Origin: Collinsella aerofaciens
Lineage (GTDB): Bacteria; Actinomycetota; Coriobacteriia; Coriobacteriales; Coriobacteriaceae
Assembly (NCBI GenBank): GCA_030826265.1
Contig: JAPJOH010000009.1
Location: forward strand, 7,025-71,024
Direction of reading: 5' to 3'
Length of the DNA: 64,000 bases
Below, piece by piece: positions 43,508 to 54,395 of this stretch; within the stretch, counting starts at the first letter, position 1; the number at the start of each line of letters is the position of its first letter. Position numbers and translations under genes: made by a program. The notes under the pieces were generated by a model. The model did not search any database and was not told where the DNA came from. It saw nothing but the letters and a program-made list of their open reading frames with translations.

Positions 43508-45329
43508 GGCACTCACCCCCTTCCAAGGGTGATCCGCATGCGACGGAGGAAAACGGATCATTCGCGCAGCCACCGTCGCTGCCGCCGACGGCGTCCGCGT
43601 TCCTCGCAAACTCCATCTGCGAGGCGTAAATCTCCTGGTATATGTTGTCGCCCGCCAGCAGTTCCTCGTGCGTGCCCACGCCGTGGACACGACCGTCGTC
43701 CAGCACCACAATGCGATTGGCATCCATGATGCTCGCGATGCGCTGGGCGATGATGAGCACGGTCGTATCGGGAATCCGAGCGATGTGCTCGCGAATCTTA
43801 GCGTCGGTCGCCATATCGACCGCGCTGGTGGAGTCATCAAAAATGAGCACGCGCGGATGCTTGAGCAGCGTGCGCGCGATGCACAGGCGTTGCTTCTGGC
43901 CACCCGAAACACCGGCGCCGCCTTGGCCCAACTCGCCGTCCAGCCCGCCGATGCGATCGAGGAACTCGTCCACGCACGCCGCGCGGCAAGCCGCGAGGAG
44001 CTCATCGTCCGACGCCTGCGGATTGCCCCACTGCAGGTTCTCGCGCACGGTACCCGTAAACAGCACATTCTTTTGCAGCACAATGCCCACAGCGTCGCGT
44101 AGAGTCGCGAGGTCGTAGTCGCGCACGTCGCGTCCGCCCACAAGCACGGCGCCTTCGGTGGCGTCGTACAGGCGCGCAATCAGCTGCACAAGTGAGCTCT
44201 TGCCCGAGCCCGTGCCGCCGAGGATGCCCACCGTCGAGCCGCTCTCGATGCGAAGGTCGATATGCTCGAGCACATCCTCGGCTGCATCCGCGCGGTATTT
44301 AAAGGAAACGTCGCGAAACTCGATACTGCCGTCCGCTGGCGCCGCAATCGCGAGGTCTCCCGCGGGGTTGACGATAAAGGGCTCCTCATCGAGCACCTCG
44401 GCGATACGGCCCACACTCGTAAGAGCGCGCGTGAGCAGCAAAAACACGTTGGAAATCATCATGAGCGAATTCATGATCAGCAGCACGTAGCTCATAAAGC
44501 CCGTGAGCGAGCCCACGCCCAGCTTGCCGGCGAGAATCATGCGGCCGCCAATCCACAGGATGGAGAGCGCAGCCACGTACATCGACAGCTGAAACACCGG
44601 CAGGTTGAGCACCGCGCTGCCAAAGGTCTTTGTCGCAGTGCGCGCGAGCTCGGTATTGACGGTGTCGAACTTGGCCTCCTCGTGCTCGGTACGAACGTAG
44701 GCCTTGACGGCACGCACGGCGGTGAGGTCTTCCTGTACCACGCCGTTGAGGTGGTCCATCGAGGTCTGGAGTTGGCGGTAGAGCGGACTGACGCGATAGG
44801 TGATGGCGCCCAGTACGATTGCCAGCACGGGCAAGATGATCGCAAAGACGGTGGCGAGCGGGCGCGACAGCATCAGCGCGTAGATAAGGCCGACGATAAG
44901 CGTCACCGGGCCGCGCACCATAGGGCGAAAGCCGTTGCCCACAGCATTTTGGATAACGGTGATGTCCGTGGTCATGCGGGTGACGAGCGAGCTGGCGTCG
45001 TAGTTGTCCAGGTTACCAAAAGCGAGCGTCTGAATCTTTTTGTGCTCGGCCTCGCGCAGGTTAGCGCCTAGGCCCGAGGCAACGCGGGCGGACGTGCGGG
45101 CATAACCCAAGCCCAGTACCAGCGAAAGCGCAGCGCACACCAACATGTACGCGCCCTGCAGCAGCATGTAGTTGATATCACCCGCAGGCACGCCCACATC
45201 GATGATGTTGGCCATGATGACCGGGATAAACAGCTCGAGCACCGTCTCGACCGACACAAAGAACACGCCGAGGATGGCATCGCGACGGTATGTCCCTAGA
45301 TAGGAAAACAGTATTTTGAGATTGCGCAC
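43500..45329 (-). CDS. ABC exporter, fused permease-ATPase (first half)
   Basis: This 609-residue half-transporter starts at GTG 45329. It has six membrane helices (~15-310), Walker A GGTGSGKSSLVQL, signature GVSGGQKQRLCIARTL and Walker B LIFDDSTSAVD, in which the catalytic Glu is replaced by Asp (DD). Loss of the catalytic Glu in one half is typical of heterodimeric exporters with one degenerate site. A good promoter lies upstream. Partner is the gene at 41609-43507. Confidence 0.9.
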   Translation of the reverse strand: MRNLKILFSYLGTYRRDAILGVFFVSVETVLELFIPVIMANIIDVGVPAGDINYMLLQGAYMLVCAALSLVLGLGYARTSARVASGLGANLREAEHKKIQTLAFGNLDNYDASSLVTRMTTDITVIQNAVGNGFRPMVRGPVTLIVGLIYALMLSRPLATVFAIILPVLAIVLGAITYRVSPLYRQLQTSMDHLNGVVQEDLTAVRAVKAYVRTEHEEAKFDTVNTELARTATKTFGSAVLNLPVFQLSMYVAALSILWIGGRMILAGKLGVGSLTGFMSYVLLIMNSLMMISNVFLLLTRALTSVGRIAEVLDEEPFIVNPAGDLAIAAPADGSIEFRDVSFKYRADAAEDVLEHIDLRIESGSTVGILGGTGSGKSSLVQLIARLYDATEGAVLVGGRDVRDYDLATLRDAVGIVLQKNVLFTGTVRENLQWGNPQASDDELLAACRAACVDEFLDRIGGLDGELGQGGAGVSGGQKQRLCIARTLLKHPRVLIFDDSTSAVDMATDAKIREHIARIPDTTVLIIAQRIASIMDANRIVVLDDGRVHGVGTHEELLAGDNIYQEIYASQMEFARNADAVGGSDGGCANDPFSSVACGSPLEGGECHA

Positions 45330-45368
45330 GCAGGTTCAACCCCCATCAAACGTTGTTCGCAAACGCAC

Positions 45369-45398
45369 GTATTATTGCGCGCCGAATAATGGTGTCAA
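45369..45398 (-). promoter_or_regulatory. promoter of the ABC exporter operon
   Basis: TTGACA (45398-45393) and TAATAC (45374-45369) on the minus strand are separated by 18 bases. The plus-strand motif CSGAATAATGGTG overlaps the -35 box at 45382-45394 and recurs at 45469-45481, possible binding sites of an unknown regulator. Confidence 0.6.
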
Positions 45399-45516
45399 GT
45401 ATTCCGAAATCGTTTTCTGCAAGGTTAGCGCCGGCGGCGAGTTCTCGTGATGTGTGTCCATATTCACTCGGAATAATGGTGCGCGAGACTTTTTCGCTCC
45501 GGCGTCATCACAAACC

Positions 45517-45547
45517 TTGACTCTACAATCGTTATAGGGTTTTCACT
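45517..45547 (+). promoter_or_regulatory. MerR-type promoter/operator upstream of the MATE gene
   Basis: TTGACT (45517-45522) lies 19 bases before a weak -10-like TTCACT. An imperfect 21-base dyad ACTCTACAAT-C-GTTATAGGGT (45520-45540, 7 of 10 positions matched) fills the spacer. Long 19-base spacers with a central dyad are the hallmark of MerR-activated promoters. A MerR gene lies downstream. Confidence 0.55.
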
Positions 45548-45587
45548 ACACTGGTACGTAAACAAACCCGGCCAGAAAGCCCCGCCC

Positions 45588-46934
45588 ATGGAACACGACC
45601 TCACACGCGGCAATGTCCTTAAGACCATCGCGGTCTTTGCCCTGCCTTATATGCTCTCGTACTTTTTGCAGATGCTCTACGGCATGGCCGACCTGTACAT
45701 GATGGGGCAGTTTAGCGGCGCCGCCGGCATCACCGCCGTGGGTAATGGCGCGCAGACGCTCTATATCATTACCGTGACGCTCGTGGGCCTGGCCATGGGA
45801 ACGACGGTCATCGTCGGCCATGCCGTGGGCTCGCGCCGCTTCGACCGCGCCGAGACCGCCATCGGCAATACCATCACGCTGTTTATGGGCGTCTCGGTGG
45901 TACTGGCCGTCATCTTGTTTGCACTATGCCCGCAGGTTGTGGCGCTCATTGGCACGCCGCCCGAGGCGGTCGAAGGCACCGCCGCCTACCTGCGTATCTG
46001 CTTTGTCGGCATTCCGTTTATTGCCGCATACAACATTCTCTCGGCCATCTTTCGCGGCCTTGGCGATTCGCGCTCGCCCATGTACGTGATCGGCGTGGCA
46101 TGCATCATCAACATCGCGCTCGATTTTCTGCTTATCGGCCACATGGGGCTCGGCCCCGTGGGCGCGGCACTCGGCACGGTAACCGCCCAGACGGCAAGCG
46201 TTGCCCTCGCGCTTGTGTGGCTTAAGAGCCGCCGCACGAACATCCACGTTAAGCGCAGCGACCTGCGCCCCCAGCCCGAGGTGCTCGGCAGTATTCTTAA
46301 GATCGGCGTGCCCGTGGCAGTACAGGACGGCTGCATCCAGGTGGCTTTTATGTTTATCACCGTCATCGCCAACCATCGCGGCCTGGTCGACGCCGCCGCC
46401 GTGGGCCTGGTCGAGAAGATGATCAGCTTTTTGTTCATTGTGCCGAGTTCCATGGGTGCCACCGTCAGCGCGCTCACGGCGCAAAACGCCGGCGCGGGCA
46501 AGGGCGACCGTGCACGTCAGGTACTCAAGGACGCCATGACCATATCGGTAGTGTACGGCTGCCTAATCACGGTGCTGATGTGGCTGGTGGCGCCGGCGTT
46601 TATCGGCTTTTTTGCCAAGGACCCCGCGGTGGTCGCGGCCGGCACCGGCTATATGCACAGTTATATTTTCGACGCAATCTTTGCCGGCATCCACATTTGC
46701 TTTAGCGGCTTTTTCGCTGCGTATGGCAAGAGTTACATCGGCTTTGCGCACAACGTGCTGGCGGTGGCGCTCATTCGCGTGCCCGGCGCCTGGCTGCTGT
46801 CGAACGCCTATTCCGATACGTTGTTTCCCATGGGCATCGCCTCGCCGTGCGGATCGATTTTGTCGGCAGTCATCTGTGTTGTCGCATTTACCGTACTCAA
46901 CCGCCGCGGAGCTTTTGACAAACTGATGGCGTAG
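45588..46934 (+). CDS. MATE family efflux transporter
   Basis: The 448-residue protein has 12 hydrophobic segments in two related halves, as in NorM/DinF-type cation/drug antiporters. YMLSYFLQMLYGMADLYMMGQF in helix 1 and the conserved AYNILSAIFRGLGDSRSPMY loop are typical. It exports cationic compounds in exchange for Na+ or H+; the substrate is unknown. The gene is followed 53 bases later by a MerR regulator on the same strand and preceded by a MerR-like operator, so a drug-inducible module is likely. Confidence 0.93.
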   Translation: MEHDLTRGNVLKTIAVFALPYMLSYFLQMLYGMADLYMMGQFSGAAGITAVGNGAQTLYIITVTLVGLAMGTTVIVGHAVGSRRFDRAETAIGNTITLFMGVSVVLAVILFALCPQVVALIGTPPEAVEGTAAYLRICFVGIPFIAAYNILSAIFRGLGDSRSPMYVIGVACIINIALDFLLIGHMGLGPVGAALGTVTAQTASVALALVWLKSRRTNIHVKRSDLRPQPEVLGSILKIGVPVAVQDGCIQVAFMFITVIANHRGLVDAAAVGLVEKMISFLFIVPSSMGATVSALTAQNAGAGKGDRARQVLKDAMTISVVYGCLITVLMWLVAPAFIGFFAKDPAVVAAGTGYMHSYIFDAIFAGIHICFSGFFAAYGKSYIGFAHNVLAVALIRVPGAWLLSNAYSDTLFPMGIASPCGSILSAVICVVAFTVLNRRGAFDKLMA

Positions 46935-46987
46935 CGGGGCAACGCGAGCCTGGCGCCCTCCCCGACCCTATTGAAAGGAGCTGTCCT

Positions 46988-47831
46988 GTGACCGACTCGC
47001 CAACTGAACATACCGAGGGCCTGCTCCGAATTGGCGAGGTGGCGCGTCTGTTTAACCTGAGTGCGGGCACGCTGCGCCATTACGAGCAGATGGGCTTGCT
47101 GGACCCGGCGCACATCGATCCGACGAGTGGGTACCGCTACTACGGATCGCGGCAGCTCTCCACCCTCAACACCATCAGCCACCTGCGTGTTCTCGACTTG
47201 CCGTTGGCGCAAATCCGCGAGTTTGTGACCACGCGCGATGTGGACCTCATGCAGCGGCAGCTAGCTCAGCAGCAGGAGCTCATCGAGCGCAAGCGCCGTG
47301 AACTTGAACGCGTGTCGCGCAAGATCGATAACCGGCTTGCGCTGCTGCATGATGCCCTGAACACCGAGCTCGATACCATCTGCACAATCGATGCGCCCGA
47401 GCTCCGCTGCGCTGTGCTGCGTGAACGCGTCAACCCTACCGACGCCTATGCGCTGGAGTGGCAGATTCGTCAGCTGCAGAAGGGCCAGCACGAGACCTTT
47501 GTTTTTCTGGGCAACTTAGGCGTCGGGATTAGCGCCGAGCGCCTGGCCGGCGGCGACTTTGACGGCTACGACGAAGTCTTTCTGCTGCTGGATGACACGG
47601 ACGATTACCTACCTGGGCGATGTCGAAGTACGTCCCGCCGCGCGGTGTCTGACGGTCAGCTTCCGCGGCACGCACGGTCAGGCGGCCCCGCGCTATGAGC
47701 GCTTACTCGATTACATGCACGAGCGCGACCTGTCCCCCGCCGGTCCCTCGCGCGAAATCGCCCTCATCGACGACATCATCAGCGACGACCCGGGAGCGTA
47801 TGTGACGAGGATCGCGATACCGGTCCGCTAA
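46988..47831 (+). pseudogene. MerR family regulator with effector-binding domain, frameshifted
   Basis: Residues 1-~110 form a complete MerR DNA-binding domain and linker (LLRIGEVARLFNLSAGTLRHYE, SGYRYYGSRQLSTLN, then a coiled coil). A GyrI/BmrR-like ligand domain follows but is broken: the frame from 46988 runs to 47698 with an unrelated tail, while the true C-terminus (YLGDVEVRPAARCLTVSF to IAIPVR) is in another frame ending at 47831. Removing one TACC of the tandem TACCTACC at 47606-47613 restores a 279-residue protein reading DDYLGDVEV. The DNA-binding part may still be made. It probably regulates the MATE gene. A sequencing error is possible. Confidence 0.85.
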
Positions 47832-47939
47832 TCACTACCATTTATCGAGCAATTCCATCCATTTACCTTAATCCGAATTAGATTGTATTTTGTAGCAAAT
47901 AAAATGACAGCATATTGCCCCCCATAGGCAGGAGACATT

Positions 47940-49112
47940 ATGCCCAGAGTTCAATCACGTCGCTCGTTTCTTCTCGGCCTAGCCTCGATCATCGGCTTAT
48001 CCGCGTCACGCCCAACAAGAGTATTCGCTGCCGACTCAAACTCATCCGTCGCTTTTACATCAGACCTAGCACAAGACTACGCGCTTTCCCTGTTGCCCAT
48101 CGTCGACGGATCCGCGAACTTAGAGATCGAGCAAATCGTTCCCGTATGCCAACAAATCGGCCTTATCTGTGGCTATGAAATCAGTGTCACAAGGGAAGGA
48201 AGCCCTTACGGTTATTTAATACTTGACGCATCATATCCTGGGCTTCTGAAGGAGATAACCCTCGGCGATACCATTCTTCCGATTTCAGCTTCTCTATCAA
48301 ACGCCATTTCAACTTATTCCGGCCAACAGGCCACAAACCCAACCGTACTAATTTCGTACAACGATATTGAATATGGAACTTTGGTGCCAGGAACTAGAGA
48401 CTGTGTAACCAACTATAACAATATACGGTCTGTCCCGATTGTCACCGAAAAGGGTATAGCACCTCAAAGCAATAACCCAACTTCATGGGATGCTGTCATT
48501 ATCAATGAAGATGACTTGATGTTGCATTTCCAAATAGACGATTTAAACGGAATACCGTTCCGAGGAGTCTCGGAATCATTAGTTGAAGCCCGCACTAATA
48601 AGTATGCATGCGTCGTTTCTGCCTTGTACGCTGTATCAATGCATTACGGTCTCACCAGTTCAAACGCTAATCAATTTAATCCCGATTATTATAAAGAAAT
48701 ATGGAACGTCACTGGCACAACAACGTATAAGACCAATGATCAGGGCGTCGAGTACGGAAGCACGATCATCCCAGATGGAATTGTTCCGTTTAAAAGTCTT
48801 GCCGCTCAAAAGGGTAGAGCACTTAATACTCAATTTTTCGGTTATCAGCCTCAATTCGCTCAGTACAGAGCAACTATCGATCAAGGGAATATCGGCTTGT
48901 ATCATATGTGGATCAACAGCCGAAACAGTGAAGGATCCGTCGAGCTATCAGGTCATACAGTCACGGTAACTGGCTATTTTACTGGGCATAATGGAAGCTC
49001 TGGCATCGAACTGCAGTGGCTCGAAGTATTCGACGGATGGAACACTTATCCCCGAGCGATTAACTATGCAACGCCCAATATGGTCAAATTGAACGGAACA
49101 GTCTTTTGGTAG
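47940..49112 (+). CDS. secreted cysteine-peptidase-like protein (C39/papain-like fold)
   Basis: The 390-residue protein begins with a Tat-like or Sec signal (RVQSRRSFLLGLASIIGLSA, cleavage near VFAAD). Residues ~40-110 resemble a propeptide or inhibitor domain of streptopain-like peptidases. The C-terminal half has a Cys-containing helix NKYACVVSALYAVSMHYG, a His in LSGHTVTVTGYF and an Asp/Asn-containing FDGWNTYPRAINY, the order expected of a papain-like active site. AGGAG precedes the ATG. Its composition is distinctly lower in GC than the neighbours, suggesting transfer. A small lipoprotein gene follows directly. Confidence 0.7.
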   Translation: MPRVQSRRSFLLGLASIIGLSASRPTRVFAADSNSSVAFTSDLAQDYALSLLPIVDGSANLEIEQIVPVCQQIGLICGYEISVTREGSPYGYLILDASYPGLLKEITLGDTILPISASLSNAISTYSGQQATNPTVLISYNDIEYGTLVPGTRDCVTNYNNIRSVPIVTEKGIAPQSNNPTSWDAVIINEDDLMLHFQIDDLNGIPFRGVSESLVEARTNKYACVVSALYAVSMHYGLTSSNANQFNPDYYKEIWNVTGTTTYKTNDQGVEYGSTIIPDGIVPFKSLAAQKGRALNTQFFGYQPQFAQYRATIDQGNIGLYHMWINSRNSEGSVELSGHTVTVTGYFTGHNGSSGIELQWLEVFDGWNTYPRAINYATPNMVKLNGTVFW

Positions 49113-49117
49113 ACCGG

Positions 49118-49504
49118 ATGGCACCATCAAAATGCTATGGCACCACGGCCTTTGCCCTGGTTACGATATTGGTGATTTTCGCTATGTTTGCATCCGTTTC
49201 TTCATGCACAGATAGAGCCCGCTATAGCGGAGGAGATGATTACCTTGTCTTTGGAGCCGGCAGCGTTCATTCTATTGAGGGAACGGAACTCGTAATCCAA
49301 ACAGACAACAGTCCCCGCTACACCGACGCTGGAAAGCAAACCCGGATTACATTCCCCTCATCTGGCCGAATCAAAGACAAGCTTTCCCAAATCAAAGTTG
49401 GGACAAGAGTTTCCTACTCACGCTTTGAGTCGGTAGACGCATCTGGATCATACGAGGGAAACGATATCGAAATTGAACAGGCAAACACTATAAGGAGATG
49501 TTGA
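49118..49504 (+). CDS. putative lipoprotein
   Basis: The 128-residue protein has a hydrophobic signal (FALVTILVIFAMFASVSS) followed by Cys, a lipobox-like end. The mature part is a small beta-rich domain (VHSIEGTELVIQTDNSPRY, KVGTRVSYSRFES) without recognised family. A TTG start at 49106 in the same frame would overlap the upstream stop; I prefer ATG 49118, translationally coupled to the peptidase gene. Like that gene it is low in GC. Confidence 0.6.
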   Translation: MAPSKCYGTTAFALVTILVIFAMFASVSSCTDRARYSGGDDYLVFGAGSVHSIEGTELVIQTDNSPRYTDAGKQTRITFPSSGRIKDKLSQIKVGTRVSYSRFESVDASGSYEGNDIEIEQANTIRRC

Positions 49505-49532
49505 GGAACTGAGCCTCTGCGCAGTTCCTCAA
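49501..49532. terminator. hairpin between convergent lipoprotein and ligA genes
   Basis: TTGAGGAACTG (49501-49511) and CAGTTCCTCAA (49522-49532) pair perfectly. It overlaps the lipoprotein stop and lies 7 bases from the ligA stop, so it may end both transcripts. Confidence 0.65.
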
Positions 49533-49539
49533 CAAATCA

Positions 49540-51801
<2,262 letters not shown>

Positions 51802-51950
51802 CTAGAGTACCACCGGTCGCAATGAGGCCGAATAGCGGTCTCGAACCGCACCGAATCGGCAGCCGCCAGACCGGGTGGATCGCGCAATCAAACCATGCCC
51901 TTGCCATTTCCAAATGGTCCGTTTTCCTCCGTCCCCAACGGATCAATGAG

Positions 51951-51988
51951 AAAAGAGGGGCTGTCCCGCGTTGATGGGACAGCCCCTC
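51951..51988 (-). terminator. rho-independent terminator after htrA
   Basis: GAGGGGCTGTCCC (51955-51967) and GGGACAGCCCCTC (51976-51988) form a perfect 13-bp stem; on the minus strand TTTTCTC follows. It lies 27 bases after the htrA stop. Confidence 0.9.
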
Positions 51989-52015
51989 TGGCTTCGATAT
52001 GTGCGATACGGCTCG

Positions 52016-53476
52016 TTAGAAACCCTGACCGTAGCCTTGACCCTGGCCCTGCTGGCCCAGCAGCTCCTCCAGGTACTGGCGCAGCTGCTCGTCGGTAATA
52101 CCGCCGTTGCCGGTGTCGGTCGAACTGTCGTCCTGCTGTTGGTTCTGCAGCTCCTCGTCAGAGCCCAGCTCAACCGTGACCTTCTTCTCTTCCTTGCCGC
52201 GCATGAGCGTGATCTCGACCTTCTCGCCCACCTCGTGGCTGCGCAGTGCGATGATCAGGCCATCGGCGCTCGTAATCTCGTCGTCGCCCAGTTTGGTGAT
52301 GACGTCGCCCTCCTGAATGCCGGCCTTGGCGGCAGGACCGTCCTCGACGACGCTCGCCACATACGCGCCGCTATCGGTGCTCAGCTTGTTAGTGCGGGCG
52401 TTGAGCGCATTGACGCTCGAAAGCGTAGCGCCCAGGTACGGATGCACCGGCGTCTTGCCGTCGATAATCTGGTCGGCAATGTTCTTGGCGTAGTTAACGG
52501 GAATAGCAAAGCCCACGCCTGAGCTGGAGCCCGAGTAGCTCTCGATGAGCGAGTTGATGCCCACGAGCTCGCCGTTGTCATTGACGAGCGCGCCGCCGGA
52601 GTTGCCCGGGTTGATGGCGGCATCGGTCTGGATCATGTTGGCGTAGATAGTGTTGCCGCTGGTAGAGCTCATGGCCGTGGAGCGGTAGAGCGCCGAGACG
52701 ATACCGGTGGAGACAGACTGCTCGTTGCCAAACGGCGAACCGATCGCCATGACCCACTCGCCCACGTTGAGCTTGGAGGAATCACCGATCTCGATCGGCG
52801 TGAGCTTGGAGGCGTCGGCATCCTTGAGCTTGATGACGGCCAGGTCGCTCGAGGCATCGTTGCCCACGAACTCGGCCTCGTAGGTGGTGCCGTCGTCCAT
52901 GGTCACCACGTACTGGTCGTAGCCATCAACCACATGGTTGTTGGTGAGGATGTGGCCCTCGGTATCGAGCACCACGCCCGAACCGACGCTGCCCGAGCCA
53001 TCCGACTCGTCAGCAGACTGCGAAAGCGAGCCATTCTGGCTGCCGCTCGAAGTGGCAGTGATGGAAACGACGGAGGGCAGAGCCTTGGCGGAAACGGCCT
53101 CGGCCAGCGTAGTATCCTCGGAGTCAATGGTGATCTTTTGCGTCGACGAACCCGAAGCACCCGCCGTCACGGCATTCTTTCCGCCGCCAATGTTGAGCGT
53201 GCCACTCATAATGAGCGCGATGACCAACAGGGCGCCGCATGCGCAGCCGGCGAGTGCTGTAATAAAGATCGGCAGCTTTTTGGTCTTGGTCTTGACCACC
53301 GTGTGCTTGTTCACGACCTGTTGGCCGCCCAGCGGCTGGCCGGTCTGTGTGTCGTAAGCCTGCACGTAGGGAATGTTGCTACCGGCAGGCGTCGACTCCA
53401 CCTGCACACGCGGCTGCTGCTGGGTCTCGCCAGCGTTGCCCGCATCCCGGGGACGCTGGGAATCGTTCTCGCTCAT
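52016..53476 (-). CDS. HtrA/DegP-like trypsin serine protease with PDZ domain
   Basis: The 486-residue protein starts at 53476 behind GAAAGGA. It has a cytoplasmic N-terminal ~70 residues, one membrane helix (FITALAGCACGALLVIALIM), a trypsin-like domain with His in TNNHVVDGYD, Asp in SSDLAVIKL and Ser in NPGNSGGALVN, then a PDZ domain (AKAGIQEGDVITKLGDDEI). The tail is Gln/Gly-rich. The topology is that of membrane-anchored HtrA quality-control proteases acting outside the membrane. It has its own terminator. Confidence 0.93.
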   Translation of the reverse strand: MSENDSQRPRDAGNAGETQQQPRVQVESTPAGSNIPYVQAYDTQTGQPLGGQQVVNKHTVVKTKTKKLPIFITALAGCACGALLVIALIMSGTLNIGGGKNAVTAGASGSSTQKITIDSEDTTLAEAVSAKALPSVVSITATSSGSQNGSLSQSADESDGSGSVGSGVVLDTEGHILTNNHVVDGYDQYVVTMDDGTTYEAEFVGNDASSDLAVIKLKDADASKLTPIEIGDSSKLNVGEWVMAIGSPFGNEQSVSTGIVSALYRSTAMSSTSGNTIYANMIQTDAAINPGNSGGALVNDNGELVGINSLIESYSGSSSGVGFAIPVNYAKNIADQIIDGKTPVHPYLGATLSSVNALNARTNKLSTDSGAYVASVVEDGPAAKAGIQEGDVITKLGDDEITSADGLIIALRSHEVGEKVEITLMRGKEEKKVTVELGSDEELQNQQQDDSSTDTGNGGITDEQLRQYLEELLGQQGQGQGYGQGF

Positions 53477-53495
53477 AGCTGCGATCCTTTCGTCA

Positions 53496-53529
53496 AATAA
53501 CCAAAGGCCCGCCAAACATGTGGCGGGCC
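53496..53529 (-). terminator. terminator upstream of htrA, serving glnR
   Basis: On the minus strand GGCCCGCCA and TGGCGGGCC form a 9-bp stem followed by TTTGGTTATTTG. It lies between the glnR stop and the htrA start. Confidence 0.65.
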
Positions 53530-53645
53530 ATCATTGTTCACGTTGAGTTGTACCCCAATATGCGGGCGAACGTGTATGAGAACGCAATCTTTTAGGAAGG
53601 CTTAAGTTCTGTTGCAGGCCCGAAAGGACCCGGCCCACGGCAAAA

Positions 53646-53678
53646 CCACCACAAAGGTGCCTGTCCCCTTTGTGGTGG
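53646..53678. repeat. 3'-end palindrome (CCACCACAAAGG type)
   Basis: CCACCACAAAGG (53646-53657) and CCTTTGTGGTGG (53667-53678) pair perfectly around TGCCTGTCC. It begins 4 bases after the glnR stop; TTTTG follows on the minus strand. Confidence 0.88.
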
Positions 53679-53682
53679 AAAT

Positions 53683-54345
53683 CTAGTCCTTAAACAGATA
53701 GCCAACGCCGCGGACGGTGGTGATGTGCGCCGCTATCTGCGGGCCCACCTTGGAGCGGATGCGTCGGATGTGCACGTCGACGGTGCGCGTGCCGCCGCAG
53801 TACTCAAAGCCCCACACGCGGTGCAGCAGCACCTCGCGGCTGTAGGCGCGGTTGGGGTGCGTCGCCAAAAAACTCAGCAGCGAGTACTCCATCAGCGTCA
53901 GGTCGATGGGCTCGTTATCGAGCGTCACCTGGTAGGTAGCCAAGTTGATCTCGAGGTTGTCAATGTTGAGCACATCGTCGGCGGTAACGGTCTCCTCCTC
54001 GCCCATCAGGCGCTGCGCGCGAGCCTTGAGCTCGTTGGGCGTCGCCGTGGGGCATACAAAGTCGGCATGCGCGTGATTCGGCAGACGCAGGGTGCCGAGC
54101 GCCTCGTCGTCGACAATCACCAACATGGGAACGCCGCCGCGGTCGTCGAGCCATTTGGCAATCTGATCGATGCGGTCGCTGCGGATGCCATCGGAATCGA
54201 GGATCAGCAGGTCAAAGTCGTGCGCTGCGGTCGGCGAATCGGGGGTTGCCAGGCTCACCTCGACACCCAGGGTGGTCGTCAAGCTGCGGGCAAACTCGTG
54301 GAAGCGCGTCGTGCGCGCCATGAACAGGGCACTCTTTTCGGACAT
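53683..54345 (-). CDS. GlnR-type OmpR-family regulator of nitrogen metabolism
   Basis: From ATG 54345, behind GGAGG, the protein has 220 residues: a degenerate receiver domain (~1-120, with DFDLLILDSDGI at the place of the phosphorylated Asp) and a C-terminal winged helix with VWGFEYCGGTRTVDVHIRRIRSKVG, close to the recognition helix of actinobacterial GlnR. No sensor kinase lies nearby, as expected for an orphan GlnR. It is immediately downstream of a glutamine synthetase gene, the classic GlnR target, and a GlnR-box-like sequence lies before that gene. The assignment rests on similarity and context. Confidence 0.82.
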   Translation of the reverse strand: MSEKSALFMARTTRFHEFARSLTTTLGVEVSLATPDSPTAAHDFDLLILDSDGIRSDRIDQIAKWLDDRGGVPMLVIVDDEALGTLRLPNHAHADFVCPTATPNELKARAQRLMGEEETVTADDVLNIDNLEINLATYQVTLDNEPIDLTLMEYSLLSFLATHPNRAYSREVLLHRVWGFEYCGGTRTVDVHIRRIRSKVGPQIAAHITTVRGVGYLFKD

Positions 54346-54395
54346 ATCGGCCTCCAAAGAAATGAGCTCAATCGTACTGAAACAAGCCAGCGCGA

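Noticed and set aside
43508..44179. N-terminal extension of the second ABC exporter gene
   Set aside because: The extra ~220 residues are an out-of-frame reading of the upstream ABC ATPase domain; ATG 43507 has a good ribosome site and the normal exporter N-terminus.
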